A DNA stretch of 14,555 nt from an uncultured Oscillibacter sp. (GCA_904393855.1 CAJFNE010000027.1:1-14555), one strand, 5' to 3'. Positions 6,805 to 14,209 are shown, counted from the first letter of the stretch. Translations and numbers: made by a program. Notes: generated by a model not told the origin, from the letters alone.

Positions 6805-7023
6805 ATGAAAAAGACCTACAAGATCGATGTGGACTGCGCCAACTGCGCCAACAAGATGGAAGAAGCCGCCCGGAATACTCCCGGCGTTCAGACCGCCACC
6901 GTGAATTTCATGACGTTGAAGATGATCGTGGAGTTTGCCGAGGGCCAGGACCCCAAGACCGTCATGGAGCAGGTGCGGAAGAACTGCAAAAAAGTGGAGG
7001 ACGACTGCGAGATCTTCCTGTGA
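6805..7023 (+). CDS. Free-standing HMA-domain metal-binding protein
   Basis: A 72-aa protein consisting of one heavy-metal-associated domain. The metal site is D10-C11-A-N-C14 (the usual GMTCxxC loop, here VDCANCANKM). The expected beta-alpha-beta-beta-alpha-beta order is visible: KTYKIDV, the helix NKMEEAARN, GVQTATVNF, and MIVEFAEG, with a C-terminal CEIFL. Extra cysteines are at 61 and 68. RBS AAAGGAG lies 8 nt before ATG 6805. In most P1B ATPases such a domain is fused to the N-terminus of the pump; here it is a separate gene 91 nt before an ATPase that lacks it. A role as metal donor or sensor domain for that pump is a strong inference from context, while metal preference is not readable from the sequence. 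Confidence 0.88.
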   Translation: MKKTYKIDVDCANCANKMEEAARNTPGVQTATVNFMTLKMIVEFAEGQDPKTVMEQVRKNCKKVEDDCEIFL

Positions 7024-7042
7024 GACGCCTCTCCCTCGCCCC

Positions 7043-7071
7043 AAGAGCGGCCGCTTGCGGGGCGCTCTTTT
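7043..7071 (+). terminator. Hairpin with T tract between the HMA and ATPase genes, candidate attenuator
   Basis: Outer arms AAGAGCG (7043-7049) and CGCTCTT (7063-7069) enclose an inner CCGC/GCGG stem, followed by TTCC for a run of four T (7068-7071). It lies 20 nt after the HMA stop. It should stop part of the transcripts from the HMA promoter and let the remainder read into the ATPase gene. Confidence 0.6.
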
Positions 7072-7077
7072 CCGATA

Positions 7078-7100
7078 ACAATTAAATGATTATTGAATCG
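7078..7100. promoter_or_regulatory. Operator 2, degenerate copy of operator 1 before the ATPase gene
   Basis: Aligned without gaps to 6748-6770, it matches at 17 of 23 positions; the shared pattern is AATTAAAyrATTATTkAAT. The outer CAAT/ATTG dyad (7079-7095) is retained but the symmetry is poorer. It ends 14 nt before the ATPase ATG. No convincing -35/-10 pair is visible around it, so it may act as a roadblock or accompany a weak promoter. Confidence 0.5.
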
Positions 7101-7114
7101 AAAGGGTGATCTCC

Positions 7115-9115
7115 ATGCAGGAGCTGTTTGAGAGCGGGCTTTTGATCGTGGTGGCAGTCCTGGCCGCCATTTTGCAGTTCGTCGGCGCACGGCCCAACAG
7201 CGGCATGACCAAGAAGCAGAAGGCAATGCTGTGGCGTATCCTGGCCGCCGCCCTCCTGCTGCTGGGGCTCCAGGCCCTGGGGGCGGAGACGTTCGACCGC
7301 CTGGGCGGCGCGGGCCGGTGGGCGCGGCTGGCCTGCTATCTGGTGAACTACGCCATCATCGGCCACGACATCCTCCGAAAGGCCTGGAAGGGCATCCGCA
7401 ACGGGCAGGTCTTTGACGAGAATTTCCTGATGGCAGTGGCCACCCTGGGGGCCCTGGCCCTGGCGGTGTATGAGAATGGCGACTACCTGGAGTCCATCGC
7501 CGTCATGCTGTTCTATCAGGTGGGCGAGTGGTTCCAGTCCTACGCCGTGGGGAAGAGCCGCCGGAACATCAGCGACCTGATGGACATCCGCCCCGATTAC
7601 GCCAACATCGAGCGGGACGGGCAGCTCACGCAAGTGGACCCGGACGAGGTGGAGATCGGCTCCATCATCGTGGTCCAGCCCGGCGAGAAAGTTCCCCTCG
7701 ACGGCACCATCGTCGAGGGCGTCTCCACCCTGAACACCGCCGCCCTCACCGGCGAGTCCCTGCCCCGGGACGCCAAGGCGGGGGACGAGATCATCAGCGG
7801 CTGCATCAACATGACCGGCGTGCTGAGGATCAAGACCACGAAAGAGTTCGGGGAGTCCACTGTCTCCAAGATCCTGGACCTGGTGGAGAACGCCTCCTCC
7901 CGGAAATCCCGGTCCGAGGACTTCATCTCCCGCTTCGCCAAGATCTACACTCCCGCCGTCTGCTATGCCGCCCTGGCCCTGGCCATCCTGCCGCCGCTGG
8001 TGCGGGTCTTTGGTCTGGGCCTTGACGCCGGGTGGGAGACCTGGATTTACCGGGCGTTGACCTTCCTGGTGGCCAGCTGCCCCTGCGCCCTGGTGATCAG
8101 CATCCCCCTGAGCTTTTTCGCCGGCATCGGCGGGGCCAGCAAGGCCGGCGTCCTGGTGAAGGGCTCCAACTACCTGGAGACGTTGTCCCAGACGAAGATC
8201 GTGGTGTTCGACAAGACCGGCACCCTGACGCAAGGCGTGTTTGAGGTCAACGGCATCCACCACAGCCAGATGGAAAACGGGAAGCTGGTGGAGTACGCCG
8301 CCCTGGCGGAGTCCGCCTCCTCCCATCCCATCAGCAAGAGCCTCCAGCGGGCCTATGGCAGGGAGATCGACCGCAGCCGGGTGTCCGACATCCAGGAGAT
8401 CAGCGGCAACGGCGTCACCGCTCAGGTGGACGGCCACACCGTGGCCGCCGGCAACGACAAGCTGATGGACCGCATGGGCGTGCCCTACATCCCGTGCCAC
8501 AGCGTGGGCACCATCATTCATATGGCCATCGACGGCAAGTACGCCGGCCACATCGTCATCTCCGACGTGGAGAAGCCCACCTCCAAGCAGGCCATCCAGG
8601 CCCTGAAAGCCGCCGGGGTGCAGAAGGCTGTCATGCTCACCGGGGACAGCGCCAAGGTGGCAGACCACGTGGCCGCGGATCTTGGCATCGACCAGGTGTA
8701 CAGCCAGCTGCTCCCCGCCGATAAGGTGGAGAAGGTGGAGGAGCTCTTGAAAGGGAAACCGGAGAAGGCCAAGCTGGCTTTCGTGGGCGACGGCATCAAC
8801 GACGCGCCGGTGCTGTCCCGGGCGGACATCGGCATCGCCATGGGGGCCATGGGCTCCGACGCCGCCATCGAGGCCGCCGACGTGGTGCTGATGGACGACG
8901 ACCCCCTGAAGATCGCCAAGGCCATCAAAATCTCCCGGAAGTGCCTGGGAATCGTGTATCAGAACATCGTGTTCGCCATCGGCATCAAGCTGGCCTGCCT
9001 GGTGCTGGTGGCCCTGGGTCTGGCCAACATGTGGCTGGCGGTGTTCGCCGACGTGGGGGTCATGATCCTGGCGGTGCTGAACGCCATCCGGGCCCTGTTT
9101 GTCAGCAGGCTCTGA
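7115..9115 (+). CDS. P1B-2-type heavy-metal-exporting ATPase (CadA/ZntA-like, Zn/Cd/Pb), lacking an N-terminal HMA domain
   Basis: A 666-aa plasma-membrane pump that uses ATP to expel divalent soft metals. Motifs in order are actuator TGES (212-215), the transmembrane metal site S-CPC (322-324), phosphorylation site DKTGT with D366, the P1B-specific His-Pro pair (404-405), TGD (509-511) and GDGINDAP (558-565). In the last helices K625 and D646 (WLAVFADVG) correspond to the Lys and Asp that define the Zn/Cd/Pb group and are absent from copper pumps. The protein begins almost directly with membrane helix 1 (about 8-24), so the usual N-terminal metal-binding domain is missing; the separate HMA gene upstream probably supplies it. 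ATG 7115 is chosen because AAAGGGTGA lies just before it. A GTG at 7106 inside that ribosome site is rejected. Confidence 0.94.
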   Translation: MQELFESGLLIVVAVLAAILQFVGARPNSGMTKKQKAMLWRILAAALLLLGLQALGAETFDRLGGAGRWARLACYLVNYAIIGHDILRKAWKGIRNGQVFDENFLMAVATLGALALAVYENGDYLESIAVMLFYQVGEWFQSYAVGKSRRNISDLMDIRPDYANIERDGQLTQVDPDEVEIGSIIVVQPGEKVPLDGTIVEGVSTLNTAALTGESLPRDAKAGDEIISGCINMTGVLRIKTTKEFGESTVSKILDLVENASSRKSRSEDFISRFAKIYTPAVCYAALALAILPPLVRVFGLGLDAGWETWIYRALTFLVASCPCALVISIPLSFFAGIGGASKAGVLVKGSNYLETLSQTKIVVFDKTGTLTQGVFEVNGIHHSQMENGKLVEYAALAESASSHPISKSLQRAYGREIDRSRVSDIQEISGNGVTAQVDGHTVAAGNDKLMDRMGVPYIPCHSVGTIIHMAIDGKYAGHIVISDVEKPTSKQAIQALKAAGVQKAVMLTGDSAKVADHVAADLGIDQVYSQLLPADKVEKVEELLKGKPEKAKLAFVGDGINDAPVLSRADIGIAMGAMGSDAAIEAADVVLMDDDPLKIAKAIKISRKCLGIVYQNIVFAIGIKLACLVLVALGLANMWLAVFADVGVMILAVLNAIRALFVSRL

Positions 9116-9117
9116 GG

Positions 9118-9145
9118 CCTGCGGGGAATCCGGGTGTCCCGCAGG
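9118..9145 (+). other. Second inverted repeat after the ATPase stop
   Basis: CCTGCGGG (9118-9125) and CCCGCAGG (9138-9145) form an 8-bp stem directly after the ATPase stop, just before the main terminator. It has no T tract and probably only stabilises the 3' end. Confidence 0.4.
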
Positions 9146-9150
9146 GACAT

Positions 9151-9186
9151 AAAAAAAGCGGCTGGCGCCTGCCAGCCGCTTTTTTA
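9151..9186. terminator. Bidirectional intrinsic terminator between the ATPase and the amidohydrolase genes
   Basis: A 10-bp GC-rich stem (9157-9166 with 9171-9180, loop GCCT) is flanked by seven A on the left and six T on the right. It therefore works as a terminator for both converging transcription units. It ends 12 nt from the stop codon of the minus-strand amidohydrolase. Confidence 0.92.
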
Positions 9187-9198
9187 TGTGTGAAAGGC

Positions 9199-10851
9199 TT
9201 ACCGCTCGTATTCCACGACGCCGTCGATCATGGTCATGTCCACCTTCAGCTTGTAGATGTCCATAGGGTCGATCTTCAGGATGTCGTCGGAGAGGACAAT
9301 CATGTCTGCCAGCTTGCCGATCTCAATGCTGCCCTTGATATCCTCCTGGAAGGAGGCGTAGGCCGGGTGCAGCGTGCAGCACCGGATGGCCTCCAGGACG
9401 GAGACGCACTGGGTCTGGTCGAACTGGTAGTCCTTGGACCGATCGTAGCGGTTCACCGCCGCGTCGATCACATTGATGCCGATGGGGCCGGAGGGAGCGT
9501 CGGAGTGCAGGGAGACCTTGATGCCCGCGTCCAGCATGCTGCGGACCGCCTCCAGGTAGCGGTTGCGCTCCGGGCCGTAGAAGGCCGCCAGATTCTTGCC
9601 CAGCATCTGGATCAGGCCGGGGTGGAGGACCGGGCAGATGTTCATGTTCGCCATCCGGTCGATCAGGTCCTGGTCCACGATGACGCAGTGCTCGATCCGG
9701 TGCCGCAGGGAGCGGACCCGCTCCGGGTTCTCCGCGAAGCACCGCTCGTAGCCCTCCACCATGAACTCGATGGCAAGATCCCCCACGGCGTGGGCCGTGC
9801 ACTGGCACTCGGCGTCGTTGATCTTTTTGATATAATCCCAGGTCTCTTCCCGTTCCCAGCCGCGCTCCCGGGGCAGGCTGGGGTCGTGTGAGAACGGCTC
9901 CCGGGTGGCACAGGAGGGACCGCCGGTACCGCCGTCGATCATGAACTTGCAGGGGCCCACCCGGAAGTGCTCGTCCCCCAGGCCGGTGATGAGGCCCAGC
10001 TGCAGCCAGTGCTCGTTGTCCTCCAGGGAGTAGGGCTTGCCGAAGATGCTGTGGAGGGCCATGTAGCTGCGGACCCGGAACTCCCCGTTCCGGCAGAGCT
10101 TCTGCATGGTGTGATAGGATGGACGGTCACAGGCGCCCATGTCGCCCACGGAGGTGATGCCCGCGGCAAAGCACTGCTGCTGGGACTTCAGCGCGGCCTT
10201 GCGCTGCTGCTCCTCCGTGTACTCCACCTGGCCCCACAGCCAGAAGTGGGTGTGGCCCCGGACCATGCCGGTCAGCTTGCCGTCCACCACCTCCACCTCA
10301 TCCTGAGGATACTTGGCGGCATCCTCCGGGCCGTAGACTCCCAGGTACTCCAGGGCCTTGTGGTTGTACATGCAGATATGGCCGCCGCCGTGCATGCAGT
10401 GGACGGGGTTGTTGGGGGCCGCCGCGTCCAGCTCCTCAATGGTGGGGTGGCGCCCCTCCGGGAAGAGAGTGGGCTCGTAGCCCATCATGGAGATCCACCG
10501 GCCGGGTTCCAGGGTCTTGGCGGTATCCCGGATCATTTGCAGCATGGCCTCCAGGGAGGGGCAGTTCTTCTTGGTGGTATCGATCATGCCGCAGGACATG
10601 TCGGGCCCCAGCATACCGTTGAGGATGGGGTGGAAGTGGGCGTCGTTGATGCCGGGCATCAGGGTCCGGCCCGCCAGGTCCACCACCTTGGTGTGCTCGT
10701 CGATCAGCTGGTCGATGTCCGCGTTGGAGCCGACAAACACGATCTTGTTGCCCTTGACGCCCACCGCCTCGGCAATCTCGTCCTTCGCGTTGACGGTGAT
10801 GACGCTGCCGTTTTTAAAGGCAATGTCCAAATAGGAAAAATCGAAATTCAT
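9199..10851 (-). CDS. Amidohydrolase-3 family metal-dependent hydrolase (YtcJ-like), second copy of a tandem pair
   Basis: A 550-aa cytosolic protein of the amidohydrolase superfamily (YtcJ/N-substituted formamide deformylase branch). The N-terminal part forms the small beta domain (KNGSVITVNAKDEI). Metal-site motifs of the TIM barrel follow: H72-F-H74 after PGIND, K302 in CKFMIDGG (position of the bridging carbamylated Lys), H354 in CTAHAVGD, H388 in RHRIEHC and D451 in LHSDAP. The C-terminus GKLADMIVL returns to the beta domain. All expected ligands are present, so it is probably active, but the substrate (an amide, carbamate or cyclic ureide) cannot be read. The start is ATG 10851, with GAAGGAGG just upstream; a TTG at 10866 lies on that ribosome site. 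No promoter is seen in the 92-nt gap to the upstream copy, so transcription probably reads through. Confidence 0.87.
   Translation of the reverse strand: MNFDFSYLDIAFKNGSVITVNAKDEIAEAVGVKGNKIVFVGSNADIDQLIDEHTKVVDLAGRTLMPGINDAHFHPILNGMLGPDMSCGMIDTTKKNCPSLEAMLQMIRDTAKTLEPGRWISMMGYEPTLFPEGRHPTIEELDAAAPNNPVHCMHGGGHICMYNHKALEYLGVYGPEDAAKYPQDEVEVVDGKLTGMVRGHTHFWLWGQVEYTEEQQRKAALKSQQQCFAAGITSVGDMGACDRPSYHTMQKLCRNGEFRVRSYMALHSIFGKPYSLEDNEHWLQLGLITGLGDEHFRVGPCKFMIDGGTGGPSCATREPFSHDPSLPRERGWEREETWDYIKKINDAECQCTAHAVGDLAIEFMVEGYERCFAENPERVRSLRHRIEHCVIVDQDLIDRMANMNICPVLHPGLIQMLGKNLAAFYGPERNRYLEAVRSMLDAGIKVSLHSDAPSGPIGINVIDAAVNRYDRSKDYQFDQTQCVSVLEAIRCCTLHPAYASFQEDIKGSIEIGKLADMIVLSDDILKIDPMDIYKLKVDMTMIDGVVEYER
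10748..10818. repeat. 71-bp exact direct repeat, distal copy (within the 5' end of the second amidohydrolase gene)
   Basis: Identical over 71 bp to 12499-12569, offset 1751 bp. It lies inside a 231-bp block (10621-10851 against 12372-12602) with 11 mismatches, about 95% identity, covering codons 1-77. Identity falls abruptly beyond it. This is far higher than the rest of the pair and points to recent exchange between the copies. Confidence 0.85.
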
Positions 10852-10900
10852 GGAGACCTCCTTCAATTGTGATCTGCCGAATCCGCCGGCGCAAAACAGA

Positions 10901-10929
10901 GGGGGCGGCCGCTGCCCGCGGCCGTCCCC
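10901..10929 (-). terminator. Hairpin between the two amidohydrolase genes, probable partial terminator
   Basis: A GC-rich stem of about 12 bp (10901-10912 with 10918-10929, one G-T pair, 5-nt loop) lies 15 nt after the stop of the first copy. On the minus strand it is followed by TCTGTTTTGC, a broken T tract, so termination may be partial and may set the ratio of the two paralogues. Confidence 0.5.
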
Positions 10930-10943
10930 TTTTCGATTAGTTC

Positions 10944-12602
10944 TTACCGCTCATATTCCACAACGCCGTCGATCATGGTCATATCCACCTTGACGTTGTG
11001 CAGTTCGTGGGTGTCCATGTGCAGGATGTCCCGATCCAGCACGATCAGGTCCGCCAGCTTGCCGACCTCGACGCTGCCCTTGATGTTCTCCTCATAGGAG
11101 CTGTAGGCGGCGTTCCAAGTGCAGCAGCGGATGGCGTCCAGCAGGGAGACCGCCTGGGTGGTGTCGCACTGATAGCCCTGCCGGATGTCGTAGCGGTTCA
11201 CGGCGCCGTCGATCATCTCGAAGCCCACGGGGCCGGAGGGAGCGTCAGAGTGCAGGGAGCACTTGATGCCGGCCGCCATCATGCTCTTCAGGGCGCCCAG
11301 GTACTTGTTGCGCTCGGGACCATAGAACCGGGCCAGGTTTTTGCCGTTGCGGATCTGCAGACCGGCGTTGACGGAGGGGCAGATGTTCATTTTGGCCATC
11401 CGGTCAATCAGGTCCTGGTCCACCAGGGTGCAGTGCTCGATCCGGTGACGGCGGGCCTTGAAGGCCTCCTTGTCCTTGCAGGCGGCAAAGGCCTTCTCAT
11501 AGCCCTCCACCATGAACTCCACGGCGCCGTCGCCGATGGCGTGAGCCGTGCACTGGCACTCGGCGTCGTCGATCATCTTGATATAGTCCCAGACCTCCTC
11601 GCGCTCCCAGCCGCGTTCACTGGGCAGGTTGGGGTCGTGAGAGTAGGGCTCACGGGTGTAGCAGGACGGGCCGCCGGAGCCGCCGTCGATCATGAACTTG
11701 CAGGGGCCGATGCGGAAGTGCTCGTCGCCCAGGCCCGTGATAAAGCCCAGCTTCAGCCAGTGCTCGTTGTCCTCCTTGGAATAGGGCTTGCCGAAGATGC
11801 TGTGGAGGGCCATGTAGCTGCGGACCTTGAACTCGCCGCCGCGGCACAGCTTCTCCATGATGTGATAGGAGGGACGGTCGCACTCGCCCATATCGCCGAT
11901 GGAGGTGATGCCGTTCTCCAGCAGCTGCTGATGGGACCGCATGGCGGCCTTCTTCTGCTGCTCCTCGGTGTAGTCCACCTGGCCCCACAGCCAGAAGTGG
12001 GTGTGGCCGCGGACCAGGCCGGTCAGCTTGCCGTTCTCCACCATGACCTCGCCCTCGGGATACTTGGCGGCATCCTCGGGGCCATAGACGCCCAGGTACT
12101 CCAGGGCCTTGTGGTTGTATGTACCAATGTGGCCGTTGCAGGTCTGGCACTGCACCGGGTTGTTGGGGGCGGCGGCGTCCAGTTCCTCGATGGTGGGATG
12201 GCGCTGCTCCGCCAGCAGGCCGGCCTCATAGCCCATGGTGGAGACCCACTGGCCGGGCTTCTTGGTGGCCGCCACCTTGCGGACGATATCCAGCAGCTCC
12301 GGAATGGTCTTGCAGGAGCTCAGGCCGGTGTCCACCATGGCGGAGTCCAGGTCCGTCGTGATCATGCCGTTGAGGATGGGGTGGAAGTGGGTGTCGTTGA
12401 TGCCGGGCATCAGGGTGCGGCCCGCCAGGTCCACCACCTTGGTGTGATCGTCGATCAGCTGGTCGATATCCGCGTCGGAGCCCACAAACACGATCTTATT
12501 GCCCTTGACGCCCACCGCCTCGGCAATCTCGTCCTTCGCGTTGACGGTGATGACGCTGCCGTTTTTAAAAGCAATGTCCAGATACGAAAAGTCGAAATTC
12601 AT
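10944..12602 (-). CDS. Amidohydrolase-3 family metal-dependent hydrolase (YtcJ-like), first copy of a tandem pair
   Basis: A 552-aa protein, about 74% identical by hand alignment to the following gene product. It has the same ligands: H72-F-H74, K302 (CKFMIDGG), H354 (CTAHAIGD), H390 (RHRIEHC) and D453 (LHSDAP). The first 80 residues differ at only three positions; differences concentrate at 81-135, 151-161 (QCQTCNGHIG against HCMHGGGHIC), 371-385 and 404-416 (CPSVNAGLQIR against CPVLHPGLIQM). These segments lie near barrel loops and could change substrate choice. The start is ATG 12602, with AAGGAGG (12614-12608) five nt before it; an in-frame ATG at 12620 overlaps that site. It is the promoter-proximal gene and its promoter lies at 12739-12766. 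No transporter or pathway enzyme adjoins it, so the substrate stays unknown. Confidence 0.87.
   Translation of the reverse strand: MNFDFSYLDIAFKNGSVITVNAKDEIAEAVGVKGNKIVFVGSDADIDQLIDDHTKVVDLAGRTLMPGINDTHFHPILNGMITTDLDSAMVDTGLSSCKTIPELLDIVRKVAATKKPGQWVSTMGYEAGLLAEQRHPTIEELDAAAPNNPVQCQTCNGHIGTYNHKALEYLGVYGPEDAAKYPEGEVMVENGKLTGLVRGHTHFWLWGQVDYTEEQQKKAAMRSHQQLLENGITSIGDMGECDRPSYHIMEKLCRGGEFKVRSYMALHSIFGKPYSKEDNEHWLKLGFITGLGDEHFRIGPCKFMIDGGSGGPSCYTREPYSHDPNLPSERGWEREEVWDYIKMIDDAECQCTAHAIGDGAVEFMVEGYEKAFAACKDKEAFKARRHRIEHCTLVDQDLIDRMAKMNICPSVNAGLQIRNGKNLARFYGPERNKYLGALKSMMAAGIKCSLHSDAPSGPVGFEMIDGAVNRYDIRQGYQCDTTQAVSLLDAIRCCTWNAAYSSYEENIKGSVEVGKLADLIVLDRDILHMDTHELHNVKVDMTMIDGVVEYER
12499..12569. repeat. 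71-bp exact direct repeat, proximal copy (within the 5' end of the first amidohydrolase gene)
   Basis: Partner of 10748-10818 in the same orientation. Recombination between the two would delete one gene copy and leave a single intact hybrid gene. Confidence 0.85.
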
Positions 12603-12723
12603 AAAAGCCTCCTTCTTCATTCAACGACCACCATACGCGCGGCAGGACAAGCTGACGGACCACGCCGATGACAAGCCCGCCGGCCACGCCCCGCGTATTG
12701 TATGATCTCTTCACCGTGGTCAT
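12565..12723 (-). other. Possible 52-codon leader reading frame overlapping the first amidohydrolase start
   Basis: An ATG at 12723, about 9 nt after the predicted transcription start, opens a 52-codon frame (MTTVKRSYNTRGVAGG...). It runs through the leader and ends at TAA 12567-12565, 36 nt inside the amidohydrolase gene in another frame. Only a weak CAGG precedes the ATG and the sequence matches nothing I recognise. It could be a translated leader that affects amidohydrolase translation, or chance. Confidence 0.2.
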
Positions 12724-12738
12724 ACCTGTTATGTTTTC

Positions 12739-12766
12739 ATTGTAGCAGAATCACTGCCTTTGTCAA
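12739..12766 (-). promoter_or_regulatory. Strong promoter of the amidohydrolase pair
   Basis: On the minus strand, -35 TTGACA (12761-12766) is consensus, the spacer is 16 bp, and -10 TACAAT (12739-12744) is preceded by TGC (extended -10). The predicted start is near 12732, giving a leader of about 130 nt. The DNA upstream (12782-12860) is AT-rich and may act as an UP element. The 12603-12878 gap otherwise holds the leader frame and the palindrome listed separately. Confidence 0.8.
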
Positions 12767-12768
12767 TA

Positions 12769-12788
12769 GTCTTTTGTGCAAAAAAGAC
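12769..12788. promoter_or_regulatory. Palindrome directly upstream of the amidohydrolase -35 box
   Basis: GTCTTTT (12769-12775) and AAAAGAC (12782-12788) are perfect arms around GTGCAA. Centred about 46 bp before the predicted start, this is a usual position for an activator site. On the minus strand the A/T arms could also simply be UP-element sequence. No regulator gene adjoins. Confidence 0.45.
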
Positions 12789-12878
12789 GTTAAAAAGTTT
12801 GGTGATTTCGCGCTTCTCGTCGTTTTATATAAATCTTTTTTTATTTCCTATGCAAAACATCAGGCATGTATTTTCCCT

Positions 12879-14147
12879 TTACACTCTGCCAAACAGACTT
12901 CGCGCTTCGCCGATCATGTAGAGGGACCCGCAAATGCAGATCACGTCCTCCGGCCCCGCGTCCCGGCGCAGCGCCGTCAGGCCCTCCGCCAGACTTCCGT
13001 AGGGCGCCGCGGCGGGATAACCATACTCCTCCCGCAGCCGGCGGCAGAGCTCCTCCGCCGGCAGGGCCCGGTGGCTGTCGGGGGTCACGGCGGCGATCCG
13101 CTCCGCCAGGGGCAGCAGGGCGTCGAAGATGCCGTGGAAGTCCTTGTCCGCCAGCACCCCCATGAGGAAGCGGCACTTTTTCCCCGGGAAATAGGTCTCC
13201 AGGGAGGCGGCGATGGCCTGGGCACACTGCTGGTTATGGCCGCCGTCGATGATGATGGCGGGCCGGGTGGAGACGCACTCAAAGCGGCCCGGCCACACGG
13301 CGGTGCGCATCCCCTCCAGGATCGCCCCGTCCGGGATGTTCCAGCCCTTGTCCCGCAGGATCTCCAGCACCGTCAGGGCGGTGGCGGCGTTCTGCAGCTG
13401 GTGCTCCCCCAGCAGGGAGAGGCAGACCTCCGGATACGGCCCCCAGGCGAACCGCTGGCCCTCCAGGCTCCGGGAAATGGGCCGGGCCGGCCGGGCCCGC
13501 ACCAGGACGGCGCCCCGCTTCCGGCAGATCTCCTCCGCCACCTGCTCCACCGCCGGGTTCGGGTCCCCCAGCACCACGGTGCCGCCGGGCTTGATGATGC
13601 CGCACTTCTCCGCGGCGATCTGCTCGATGGTGTCTCCCAGGATCTCCGTGTGCTCCAGGCCGATCCGGGTGATCACCGCCGCCTCCGGCGCGGAGATCAC
13701 GTTGGTGGCATCCAGGCGGCCCCCCAGACCCACCTCCAGCACCACGATGTCACAGCCGGCGGTCTGAAAGCAGCAGAACGCCACGCAGGTCAGCAGCTCG
13801 AACTGGGTAGGGGCATCCTCCATGGTGTCCGCCGCCGCCTTCACTCGCTCCGTGGCCGCCGTCAGCGCCTCGTCGGAGATCGGCTCCCCCTGGAGCTGGA
13901 ACCGCTCATTGTAGCGCACCAGGTGGGGCGAGGTATACAGTCCCACCCGATAGCCCGCCTGCCGCAGGCAGCTGTCCAGCAGGGCCGCGGTGGAACCCTT
14001 GCCGTTGGTTCCCGCCACATGGACGAACCGCAGGGACGCCTGGGGATTCCCCAGACGGCGCAGCAGTTCCGCCATCCGTTCCAGGCCCAGGTGGCTGCCC
14101 ATCATCTCAATATGCGCAAAGTAGCGCAAAGCTTCCTCGTATGTCAT
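12879..14147 (-). CDS. folC: Folylpolyglutamate synthase / dihydrofolate synthase
   Basis: A 422-aa cytosolic ligase of the Mur-ligase fold that adds glutamate to folates, and in many bacteria to dihydropteroate, using ATP. Visible are the N-terminal YEEALRYFAHIE, the P-loop GTNGKGST (46-53), TSPHLVRYNER (72-82), EVGLGGRLDATN (138-149), EKCGIIKPGG (180-189) with the conserved lysine region, GEHQLQNAATAL (247-258) and DGGHN (301-305; DGAHN is commoner). The C-terminal glutamate-binding domain follows, with GSLYMIGEAR near the end. Length is normal. The start is ATG 14147, with GGAGTG about 8 nt before it. It lies 62 nt after a transporter gene with a weak hairpin between, so it may be partly cotranscribed. 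No clear terminator follows; the downstream DNA is AT-rich and carries the divergent-spaced promoter of the next gene. Confidence 0.93.
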   Translation of the reverse strand: MTYEEALRYFAHIEMMGSHLGLERMAELLRRLGNPQASLRFVHVAGTNGKGSTAALLDSCLRQAGYRVGLYTSPHLVRYNERFQLQGEPISDEALTAATERVKAAADTMEDAPTQFELLTCVAFCCFQTAGCDIVVLEVGLGGRLDATNVISAPEAAVITRIGLEHTEILGDTIEQIAAEKCGIIKPGGTVVLGDPNPAVEQVAEEICRKRGAVLVRARPARPISRSLEGQRFAWGPYPEVCLSLLGEHQLQNAATALTVLEILRDKGWNIPDGAILEGMRTAVWPGRFECVSTRPAIIIDGGHNQQCAQAIAASLETYFPGKKCRFLMGVLADKDFHGIFDALLPLAERIAAVTPDSHRALPAEELCRRLREEYGYPAAAPYGSLAEGLTALRRDAGPEDVICICGSLYMIGEARSLFGRV

Positions 14148-14171
14148 CCGTATTCACTCCATACAGACAGA

Positions 14172-14199
14172 GAGGGACCGCACCATCGTACAGTCCCTC
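14172..14199 (-). terminator. Weak hairpin between the FNT transporter gene and folC
   Basis: GAGGGAC (14172-14178) and GTCCCTC (14193-14199) form a 7-bp stem with a 14-nt loop, followed on the minus strand by TCTGTCTGTATG. The T content is low, so termination may be inefficient. Confidence 0.4.
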
Positions 14200-14209
14200 C
14201 CCTCTTTCC

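Noticed and set aside
7082..8668. 528-codon open frame on the minus strand opposite the P1B ATPase
   Set aside because: Antisense shadow of a gene with complete P-type ATPase motifs; no start context.
10998..12671. 557-codon open frame on the plus strand opposite the first amidohydrolase, with a shorter similar one opposite the second
   Set aside because: They resemble each other only because the two sense genes are paralogues. No ribosome site and no recognisable domain.
12824..12833. TTTATATAAA palindrome downstream of folC, considered as an operator or folC terminator
   Set aside because: It lies in a long AT-rich stretch where such a sequence is expected by chance, has no GC stem, and is distant from the promoter core.
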